This document shows, piece after piece, positions 1 to 5,191 of a DNA stretch of 6,859 nt. The position numbers were made by a program, and so were the translations under genes. The first letter of the stretch is position 1. Every line of letters starts with the position of its first letter. Origin of the DNA: an uncultured Synechococcus sp. (lineage in GTDB: Bacteria > Cyanobacteriota > Cyanobacteriia > PCC-6307 > Cyanobiaceae); assembly GCA_913040905.1 (NCBI GenBank), contig CAJWIC010000076.1:1-6859 (forward strand). Reading direction: 5' to 3'. The notes beneath the pieces are model-generated. The model ran no database searches and was not told the origin of the DNA. It worked only from the letters and a program-made list of their open reading frames with translations.

Positions 1-196
1 TCTCCACCAGGTTGGCCAGAGCCTGATAGGCCCAGTCGGTGGGATAGACGTCGGAAAACTGGGTGACGCTGGTGACCTGATCAGCGGAAGCCGCGTAATC
101 AGAAACGCCGTTGATGTTCAGCTCGGCGGCATTGGCGCCGGTGGCCAGAAGGCCGAGGGCGGCAGGAGCCACCAGCAGTTGCTGGAAAAGCTTCAT
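1..196 (-). CDS. Som-like outer-membrane porin with SLH motif, N-terminal part only
   Basis: The gene starts with ATG at 196 (reading leftward) and runs off the left edge; 65 codons are visible. Residues 1-23 form a classical signal peptide: basic Lys2, a hydrophobic core (LLVAPAALGLLATG) and a small-residue cleavage site after Ala-Asn-Ala. The mature part begins AELNINGVSDYA and then shows FSDVYPTDWAYQALANLVE around residues 47-65, the start of an SLH domain that in cyanobacterial porins binds peptidoglycan-linked polymer. Family knowledge: signal peptide, coiled linker or SLH, then a beta-barrel is the plan of Som and iron-uptake porins of marine Synechococcus, which are abundant outer-membrane channels. 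The barrel lies outside the window, so the porin call depends on the N-terminus alone. An SD-like GAGGA sits just upstream of the start (about 202-206), and a promoter candidate lies at 241-269. It is divergent from the DUF2079 gene at 400. Confidence 0.85.
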   Translation of the reverse strand, partial: MKLFQQLLVAPAALGLLATGANAAELNINGVSDYAASADQVTSVTQFSDVYPTDWAYQALANLVE

Positions 197-218
197 TGGG
201 TTCCTCACACAGAACTTG

Positions 219-232
219 GGCGCAACAGCGCC
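219..232 (-). other. Stem-loop in the predicted porin mRNA leader
   Basis: GGCGC and GCGCC (219-223 and 228-232) form a five-base-pair stem closed by a four-base loop. It falls within a couple of nucleotides of the predicted transcript start. Hairpins at the extreme 5' end stabilise some abundant outer-membrane protein mRNAs (ompA is the known example). That role here is inference and depends on the promoter at 241-269 being correct. Confidence 0.35.
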
Positions 233-240
233 ACATATCT

Positions 241-269
241 TTCATAGAGCTTTACTTCGGCTTAACCAA
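241..269 (-). promoter_or_regulatory. sigma70-type promoter for the porin gene
   Basis: Reading leftward, TTGGTT (plus-strand 264-269) is followed by exactly 17 nt and then TATGAA (plus-strand 241-246). This is a good match to -35 and -10 boxes with ideal spacing. Transcription would begin near 234, giving a 5' leader of roughly 38 nt with a GAGGA ribosome binding site near the end. The promoter call is from base pattern only. Confidence 0.55.
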
Positions 270-303
270 GCAAACCTGTGCCAGATGTCTCAATGACTGG
301 CAG

Positions 304-346
304 CAGGTGTCACTGAACACGTCCAAAAACGTTCGCAGTGAACCTG
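304..346. repeat. Imperfect 43-bp inverted repeat in the divergent intergenic region
   Basis: Nested complementary arms are visible: CAGGT/ACCTG (304-308 and 342-346), CACTG/CAGTG (311-315 and 336-340) and ACGT/ACGT (319-322 and 329-332). They are separated by a 2x1 and a 3x3 internal loop, with a six-base CCAAAA centre. The element lies between the divergent porin and DUF2079 genes. It starts 35 nt upstream of the predicted porin -35 box and ends about 45-54 nt before the candidate DUF2079-A starts. It could be a dimeric regulator's operator, or a hairpin in the DUF2079-A leader. No T-tract follows, so it is not a normal terminator. Confidence 0.45.
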
Positions 347-399
347 AACTGAGTTCCGATGGGCGTGCGCCCACAGTGGGAAAGCCCTTTGTGAGCACC

Positions 400-2004
400 A
401 TGTCCCATCGGGTCCTGCGCGTTGCCATTTGCTTCGCAGCCGTCCTGCTCGCCCTGCAGGCCTGGCGGTCCTGGGTGCTGTTGGCCAGTTACGACCAGGG
501 CATTTTTCAGCAGGTGCTCTGGAACTCCCTTCAGGGTCATCCCTTTGAGAGCACCCTTTCCTCGCAGCTCTCCACCGATGTGATCCACGCCGGGGAGCTG
601 CCCTCGGTGGACTATGAGCGACTCGGCCAGCACTTCACCCCCACCCTCCTGCTCTGGGCACCCCTGCTTGGCCTAATCGGAGGAACCACCCTGCCGCTGG
701 TACAGGTGGGATTGATCACGGCGGCCGGCCTGACCTTGCATCGACTGGCCTTGGGCCTGCTGCCGGAACGCACGGCCAACTGGCTCACCTACGGCTTCTT
801 CGCCGGCAATGCCCTGATCGGCCCCACGCTGGGCAACTACACCGACCTCTGCCAGTTGCCCCTGGCCGTGTTCGTTCTGATGCTCGGCCTGCTGGAACGT
901 CGCCGCGGCTGGATCATCGGAGCGGCCCTTTGGATCCCCTGGATCCGTGAAGACACTGGCGTGCTGTTGGTGGCCGTCGGTCTGTGGCTGCTGCTGCGGC
1001 AGCGGCAGCGCTGGCCGCTGGCCATGGCCTTGATCGCCTGGGGCGGTGGCTGGGTGCTGATCTGCACCAACCTGCTGATGCCGTTGTTCTCCGACGACAA
1101 CGCCAAGCGGTTCATGGTGGAGAACTTCGGCCAGTACCTGGGTGACGAGAACAGCAGCTCAAGCCTGGGGATGGTGGGACGGGCCCTGCGCCAGCCCCTG
1201 CTGCTGCTCCAGCAGTTGGTGGATCCGCCCGGTCAAACCCTGCTGTATCTGCTCGGCCACGCCCTGCCGTTTCTGTTCATCCCCCTTCTCAGCCTCGACA
1301 CCTGGCTGCTGGCGGGCCCGAGTCTGCTCGGGCTGTTTCTGGCCCAGGGAGCCAACGACCCGCTCTCGATCACCATCCGCTACACGCTGCTGGTGGTGCC
1401 GGGCTTCGCCCTGGGAGCACTGTTCTGGTGGCAGCGTCGACCGAACCCCAGATCCGACCAAACAACACGCCTGGTCTGGGGAGGTGCCCTCTGCCTGTCT
1501 CTACTGCTGACTGTCAGCAGCAACCCCCATCGCAGCCTGTCGTTTCTGATTCCGGACAGCGTCGATCCTTGGGTTTACAGCACCCCCTGGCGCCAGTGGC
1601 AACACGGCACCGCCGCTCGCCACGCAATGAGCGTCATCCCCGCCGATGCCAGCGTGGCCGCCAACACCCCCCTGGTGCCGCTGCTCGCCAGACGGGAGGC
1701 GCTGGTGCGCTTTCCCTTCGCCACGGGCTACCTGGATCGATCCGGACTCCCTCAGGAGGTGGACTGGATCGCCGTGGATCTTCAGCAACTTGAGCACTAC
1801 AGCGTTGCGTTTCGAGGCGACTGGAAGCAGCTGCGCAACAGCCACCGCTGGCTGGCGGCCCATCGCGACAGCCATCCGGTGCAGGCCATCAGCGACGGCG
1901 TGGTGGTGCTGCAACGCAACGGCCCGCTGCATTCTGATCTTGAAACGGCACTGGATCAGAGGCTGAGGCAACCACTCCCTGCTGACCCACGCCGACGCAC
2001 TTAA
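400..2004 (+). CDS. DUF2079-type polytopic membrane protein, putative GT-C glycosyltransferase (DUF2079-A)
   Basis: This 534-residue protein has an N-terminal membrane anchor (about 7-28) and roughly nine to eleven hydrophobic segments up to about residue 372, then a mostly soluble C-terminal part. Family landmarks are Y31-D32-Q in the first loop, LGQHFTP at 75-81, I-R-E-D at 182-185, a PPG motif near residue 276, NPHRSLS at 375-381, and the C-terminal block ASVAANTPL from 417. DUF2079 proteins are uncharacterised but are placed with GT-C folds; the acidic residue after the first helix (Asp32) is where such enzymes keep a catalytic or metal-binding residue. The likely role is transfer of a lipid-linked sugar at the outer face of the inner membrane; this is inferred. 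Start choice is uncertain: ATG 400 or GTG 391, neither with a strong SD. The frame stays open back to 196, but that stretch has no membrane or family character and covers the porin promoter. The closest relative in the window is the leftward gene ending at 5052. Confidence 0.85.
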   Translation: MSHRVLRVAICFAAVLLALQAWRSWVLLASYDQGIFQQVLWNSLQGHPFESTLSSQLSTDVIHAGELPSVDYERLGQHFTPTLLLWAPLLGLIGGTTLPLVQVGLITAAGLTLHRLALGLLPERTANWLTYGFFAGNALIGPTLGNYTDLCQLPLAVFVLMLGLLERRRGWIIGAALWIPWIREDTGVLLVAVGLWLLLRQRQRWPLAMALIAWGGGWVLICTNLLMPLFSDDNAKRFMVENFGQYLGDENSSSSLGMVGRALRQPLLLLQQLVDPPGQTLLYLLGHALPFLFIPLLSLDTWLLAGPSLLGLFLAQGANDPLSITIRYTLLVVPGFALGALFWWQRRPNPRSDQTTRLVWGGALCLSLLLTVSSNPHRSLSFLIPDSVDPWVYSTPWRQWQHGTAARHAMSVIPADASVAANTPLVPLLARREALVRFPFATGYLDRSGLPQEVDWIAVDLQQLEHYSVAFRGDWKQLRNSHRWLAAHRDSHPVQAISDGVVVLQRNGPLHSDLETALDQRLRQPLPADPRRRT

Positions 2005-2041
2005 AAAAACGATGCCCCCGGTCGGAAGACCGACCGGGGGC
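2002..2041 (-). terminator. Intrinsic terminator for leftward transcription
   Basis: A perfect 12-bp stem (2014-2025 pairing with 2030-2041) with a four-base loop is followed, reading leftward, by four bases and then seven T residues (plus-strand A 2003-2009). The rightward side lacks an adjacent T-tract; the first run of four T is at 2057-2060. The structure is therefore oriented to stop leftward transcripts, although the strong stem may also limit read-through from DUF2079-A. The T-tract overlaps the TAA stop codon of DUF2079-A. The only candidate leftward gene nearby is the 17-codon ORF at 2096-2149. Confidence 0.8.
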
Positions 2042-2083
2042 TCTCGCCGAGTCCGCTTTTGCCGCGGAACCGGATGATCAGTC

Positions 2084-2109
2084 AGAAGGCGCCGTTCAGC
2101 CGGCGTTCT
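2084..2109 (-). other. Hairpin spanning the stop codon of the small ORF
   Basis: CGCCG (2090-2094) pairs with CGGCG (2101-2105), and AGAA (2084-2087) with TTCT (2106-2109), with a two-base GG bulge. In the leftward transcript the TGA stop of the 17-codon ORF lies in the loop region. It is a modest structure seen by eye. Its function is unknown. Confidence 0.35.
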
Positions 2110-2149
2110 CCGCGATCAGCAGACCCTGCATGAAAGAACTGGATTGCAT
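2096..2149 (-). CDS. Putative 17-residue peptide ORF with a very strong SD
   Basis: Reading leftward, AGGAGGAGG (plus-strand 2155-2163) lies five bases before ATG at 2149, one of the best SD matches in the window. The ORF encodes MQSSSFMQGLLIAENAG and stops at TGA (2096-2098). An in-frame GTG two codons upstream is an alternative start but overlaps the SD. The frame is closed by TAA shortly before the SD, so the peptide cannot be extended upstream. Downstream come a hairpin over the stop codon and a strong terminator at 2002-2041, so a self-contained transcript of about 150-250 nt is plausible. No family is recognised, and the peptide has neither a full membrane span nor a runs-of-one-amino-acid attenuator signature. 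It could be a small protein gene, a leader peptide or a dual-function small RNA. Confidence 0.45.
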   Translation of the reverse strand: MQSSSFMQGLLIAENAG

Positions 2150-2181
2150 GGACACCTCCTCCTGAAAGGGTTAATGAGCGC

Positions 2182-2201
2182 CGGTGGTGCATTCGGTGGT
2201 G
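2182..2201. repeat. Two direct copies of CGGTGGTG with 12-bp period
   Basis: CGGTGGTG occurs at 2182-2189 and again at 2194-2201, upstream of the glycosyltransferase start. Either copy can pair with the CCACCAC run at 2227-2233. It may be a regulatory binding site or a chance repeat in GC-rich sequence. Confidence 0.3.
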
Positions 2202-2264
2202 TCCAGGACCCGAAAGTCCGAAGATGCCACCACACCACTGCGGTCGGGACATTTGAACCCTAAC

Positions 2265-2271
2265 GGAGGTG
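2265..2271 (+). promoter_or_regulatory. Ribosome binding site that selects the TTG start at 2280
   Basis: GGAGGTG at 2265-2271 lies eight bases before TTG 2280-2282, a suitable spacing. No ATG with an SD exists in this frame before the first membrane helix. This supports TTG as the initiation codon of the glycosyltransferase. Confidence 0.65.
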
Positions 2272-2279
2272 TCAAAACT

Positions 2280-3776
2280 TTGGCGACATTGCAGGAACGG
2301 CACCGCTGGCTGATGCCACTGCTGCTGTGGTTGCTCACGCTGATGCTCTGGCTGCCGGGCCTGGGAAACCTGCCGCTGCGCGACTGGGACGAAGGTCGCG
2401 TGGCCACCGTCGCCCGCTCCAGCACCAGCCTGCTGCCGATGAAATGGCAACAGCCCTACCTCAACAAACCCCCTGGTCTCCACGCCCCGATGGGCCATCT
2501 GATCCGTGCCCACGGCGAGCAGGAAGCCCTGGTGCGACTGTTGCCGGCGTTGCTCTCAACCCTGGCGGTGCCAATGATTGTGCTGGTGCGACGGGCCCTA
2601 GGCGGCCCCCACCAGCAACGCCAGGCCCTGCTGGCCGGTGTGGTGTTGATGACCCTGCTGCCCATGGCCCGTCACGGTCGGCTGGCCATGCTGGACGGCA
2701 CCCTGGTGACCTGCAGCCTGTTGCTGTGGTGGGGCTGGCTGCGTGCCCGTCAACACCCCTTCGGAGCGCTGACCGCAGGACTCGCCGGCAGTGGTGTGCT
2801 GCTGCTCAAACCACCGGCACTGCTGGGATTAGCCTTCATCGCCCTGGTCGTGGGCGGCAGCAGCAGCTGGCCGCGCCGGCGCGGCTGGATCGGCCTCAAT
2901 CTGGGGCTGCTGCCTGGGTTGAGCTGGCATTTCTGGCACTGGAATGTGCGCGGCGACGCTGCGCTGTTGATGTGGGGCGGTCAGGGACTGGCTCGCATCA
3001 CCAGCAGCGTCGGGGATGGCCATGGCTGGTGGACCCCATGGGTGGAGGTGCTGGAGGGAGGATGGCCCTGGCTGGTGCTGCTGCCCATCGGTCTGCACCG
3101 GGCCTGGCGGCACCGTCATCACAGCTCCGGACGCTGGGAACTGGGGCTGCTGATCGGCAGTGCCGCGCTGGTGCTGCCGCTCCGCACCCAGTTGCCCTGG
3201 TACAGCCATCTGCTCTGGCCCCCCCTGGCCCTGCTCTGTGCGGAAGGGCTGGACCAGCTGCTGGCCAACGGCGCCCCCCGATGGGTGGGTCGGTGCTGGC
3301 AGGGTCTTGGCCTGGCGTTGAGCCTGGCGGGACTGACCACGCTGGTCATCCCGGCGCCACAACTGCCTGGCGTCAGCCTGCTGCTGGCGGGGCTCGGGCT
3401 GCTAGGGGGGGGCCAGGCCATCAGACATCCCCAGCCCCGACGCCGCCGACAAGGCCTCCTGATCCTCGTGATCGGCTGGGGGCTGGCGCTCTTGGCCCTC
3501 TGGCACAGCCGTCTCTGGCTGTGGGAACTGAATGAAAGCTGGGATCCAAGACCCGTGGCCGCTGAAATCCGTCAACTTCCTGCCGGAGATGCGATCTGGC
3601 TGGAGGGTCCCACCCGACCCTCGCTGGGCTGGTACGCCGGCCGGCAACTGCGGCGCTACCGCAAAAGCGACCCACCCGCCTCGGAGCATTGGCTGGTGAG
3701 TCCGCGCCAGCGCAGCGGCTGTCAACTGAAGGCACCGGCTGTTCCCGGCAATTGGCAGCTCTGGCGATGCAAATAA
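2280..3776 (+). CDS. ArnT/PMT-like family 39 glycosyltransferase (GT-C, polyprenyl-phosphate-sugar dependent)
   Basis: The protein is 498 residues long from a TTG start, close to the usual 500-550 of ArnT-like enzymes. After the first membrane helix (about 11-29) comes RDWDEGRVA at 34-42, matching the first-loop acidic motif of GT39/GT83 enzymes (Asp37-Glu38). YLNKPPG at 60-66 carries the conserved Lys63-Pro-Pro. RLAMLDG at 134-140 supplies the second conserved acidic residue, Asp139. LPWYSHLLWPP from residue 305 matches the later membrane-proximal family motif. About ten to twelve membrane segments are followed by a soluble tail of about 80 residues. Such enzymes take a sugar from undecaprenyl or dolichyl phosphate and attach it to lipid A, glycans or protein outside the inner membrane. 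The acceptor cannot be told from sequence. The gene overlaps the next by 10 nt, indicating one operon. An eight-G run lies at 3405-3412. An earlier in-frame start at 2184 is possible but lacks an SD and would add a non-family extension. Confidence 0.88.
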   Translation: MATLQERHRWLMPLLLWLLTLMLWLPGLGNLPLRDWDEGRVATVARSSTSLLPMKWQQPYLNKPPGLHAPMGHLIRAHGEQEALVRLLPALLSTLAVPMIVLVRRALGGPHQQRQALLAGVVLMTLLPMARHGRLAMLDGTLVTCSLLLWWGWLRARQHPFGALTAGLAGSGVLLLKPPALLGLAFIALVVGGSSSWPRRRGWIGLNLGLLPGLSWHFWHWNVRGDAALLMWGGQGLARITSSVGDGHGWWTPWVEVLEGGWPWLVLLPIGLHRAWRHRHHSSGRWELGLLIGSAALVLPLRTQLPWYSHLLWPPLALLCAEGLDQLLANGAPRWVGRCWQGLGLALSLAGLTTLVIPAPQLPGVSLLLAGLGLLGGGQAIRHPQPRRRRQGLLILVIGWGLALLALWHSRLWLWELNESWDPRPVAAEIRQLPAGDAIWLEGPTRPSLGWYAGRQLRRYRKSDPPASEHWLVSPRQRSGCQLKAPAVPGNWQLWRCK

Positions 3777-5191
3777 ACCCGAACCCACCGCGGCAGCTCT
3801 GGGGTCTGGCCGTCGGCCTGGGGTTGATCGGCTGGGGCTGCAGTGCCCTCCGGCATGGTCTGCTGCAGAGCAACGCCTACGACCTCGGGTTGTTCGATCA
3901 GTGGGTCTGGCTGATCAGTCAGGGGCTTTCGCCGATCTCTTCGATGGAGCACGTTCACGTGCTGGCGGATCACGGCGCCTGGCTGCTGTACGGCGCCGGT
4001 GCGCTCTACAAACTGCTGCCGTCTGTGCAGTGGCTGCTGGCGGGTCAGGCCCTGGCCCTGAGCCTTACCGCCATTCCGATCTGGTGGTTGGCCCATCAGG
4101 CCGGAGTCTCCAGCCGAGGCGGTTGGCTGGCCTGTGGGCTGTGGTGGCTGCAACCGGTTGTCTTCAACACCCTGTTATTTGACGTGCACCCGGAGACCTG
4201 GGTGATGCCCGCGTTGGCCGGGGCTCTGTGGGCCGAGCGGGCGGACCGCCCCCGCCTCTGGTTGGCCCTGCTGCTACTGATGCTCGGAGCCCGGGATGGG
4301 CTGGTGCTGGTGATCGGGGGCATCGGGCTCGATCTGGCGTGGCGCCGGCGCTGGCGCTGGAGTGCCGCCGCTGCCGGACTGGCAGCAGGTTGGTTGCTGC
4401 TGCTCAGTCACTGGCTCTACCCCTGGCTGCGCGATGGCGAAGGGCCCAAGGCCGCTGCTCGCATGTTCAGTCATCTCAGCGGCGGACCGATGCAGATCCT
4501 GCAGAACCTCGACTGGAGCGGAGGGCTTCAGTACCTGGTTCTGCTCTGCCTGCCCTGCCTCTGGCTGTGGCGACGGCAATCACTGCCGACACTGCTGATC
4601 GGGATGCCCCTGGTGCTGGTGAATCTGCTGTCGGCCTCCGCCAGCTACCGCACCCTGATTCACCACTACAGCCTTCCCCTGGCGGTGGTGACCGTCGTGG
4701 CGGCCATCGACGGTGGACTGGCCGCGAACCGACTCCGCCGCGGACCGGACTGGACCCTGATCTGGGCGACAGCCTGCTGGCTGGCCCTGGCCAAACCCTG
4801 GTTTTTTTCTGGCCCTTACCTGCAACGTCTACCCAGCCTCGGCAGCACCCAGGAAGCAATCGCACGGGTGCAACCGGATGACGCTGTGCTGACCACGAGT
4901 TATCTGGTGCCGCAACTGAGTCAACGCACCAGGATCGCGTTCCCCAAGCGCTCTTCCAACCACAGCCTGGAGAGCGGCCCATGGACGGCACTGCTGCTGA
5001 ATCCTGAGGATCCCGGCTGGGGTTCGAAGCGGTCGGTGCAGCGCGACCTGCTCAATCAAGCCAGGGACAGGAATTGGTTGTGTCAGCGCTGGAGCTCCGG
5101 GCTGACGCTGTGTCAGCCGCCCGCTGCAGAACAACCGTCCCCCCCCGGCAATGCACCAGGCGGTAGAGGCCAGACCGATGCAGCTCCTTGA
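3767..5191 (+). CDS. DUF2079-type membrane protein, putative GT-C glycosyltransferase (DUF2079-B)
   Basis: This 474-residue protein starts at ATG 3767, ten bases inside the end of the preceding glycosyltransferase, with only a weak SD. Canonical DUF2079 landmarks are present: YDLGLFDQ at 38-45 after the first helix, HVHVLADHGA in the first loop, FDVHPE at 138-143, A-R-D at 175-177 in the place of the usual Arg-Glu-Asp, and HHYSLPL at 299-305. A C-terminal block, EAIARV from 363 through LVPQLSQR, aligns with the ASVAA block of the other two DUF2079 proteins here. It is an integral inner-membrane protein with about ten spans and probably acts in the same pathway as the upstream GT39-like enzyme. 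Residues after LTLCQ (446-450) form a Pro/Gly/Ala-rich tail of 24 residues that reads antisense through the 3' end of the convergent gene and has no family character. The upstream-extended frame (from 3689) lies wholly inside the preceding gene and was not used. Confidence 0.85.
   Translation: MQINPNPPRQLWGLAVGLGLIGWGCSALRHGLLQSNAYDLGLFDQWVWLISQGLSPISSMEHVHVLADHGAWLLYGAGALYKLLPSVQWLLAGQALALSLTAIPIWWLAHQAGVSSRGGWLACGLWWLQPVVFNTLLFDVHPETWVMPALAGALWAERADRPRLWLALLLLMLGARDGLVLVIGGIGLDLAWRRRWRWSAAAAGLAAGWLLLLSHWLYPWLRDGEGPKAAARMFSHLSGGPMQILQNLDWSGGLQYLVLLCLPCLWLWRRQSLPTLLIGMPLVLVNLLSASASYRTLIHHYSLPLAVVTVVAAIDGGLAANRLRRGPDWTLIWATACWLALAKPWFFSGPYLQRLPSLGSTQEAIARVQPDDAVLTTSYLVPQLSQRTRIAFPKRSSNHSLESGPWTALLLNPEDPGWGSKRSVQRDLLNQARDRNWLCQRWSSGLTLCQPPAAEQPSPPGNAPGGRGQTDAAP

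Larger units (their letters stand above)
2151..2273. repeat. 9-bp perfect inverted repeat flanking 105 bp, overlapping two ribosome binding sites
   Basis: GACACCTCC at 2151-2159 is the exact reverse complement of GGAGGTGTC at 2265-2273. The right arm contains the SD of the rightward glycosyltransferase gene, and the left arm contains the SD of the leftward 17-codon ORF. In any rightward RNA crossing both arms, the left arm could base-pair with and hide the glycosyltransferase SD. Between the arms are further short complementary segments (GTGGTG 2196-2201 with CACCAC 2228-2233; GGAC 2206-2209 with GTCC 2216-2219) that would compact the loop. Confidence 0.45.

Noticed and set aside
196..399. 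N-terminal extension of DUF2079-A to a TTG at 196
   Set aside because: The 68 extra residues have no membrane or family character, and the stretch contains the porin promoter and the dyad element.
2014..2041. Rightward intrinsic terminator for DUF2079-A
   Set aside because: The stem is strong, but no T-tract follows on the rightward side. The seven-T tract is on the leftward side only, so it was assigned to the leftward strand.
2074..2133. Rightward 19-codon ORF starting at ATG 2074
   Set aside because: It has no convincing ribosome binding site and no downstream terminator on that strand. The leftward ORF has much better signals.
2151..2273. Inverted repeat as the ends of a miniature mobile element
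   Set aside because: The arms are only 9 bp, no target-site duplication is visible, and the arms coincide with SD sequences, which explains their similarity.
2270..2275. Exact TTGACA on the minus strand as -35 box of the 17-codon ORF
   Set aside because: No acceptable -10 box is found 15-19 bases downstream (ATGTCC-like at 17). The promoter of the small unit was left unassigned.
2327..3535. 402-codon rightward frame overlapping the GT39-like gene
   Set aside because: It is an Ala/Gly/Arg/Pro-rich composition artefact in another frame. The GT39 frame carries all recognised motifs.
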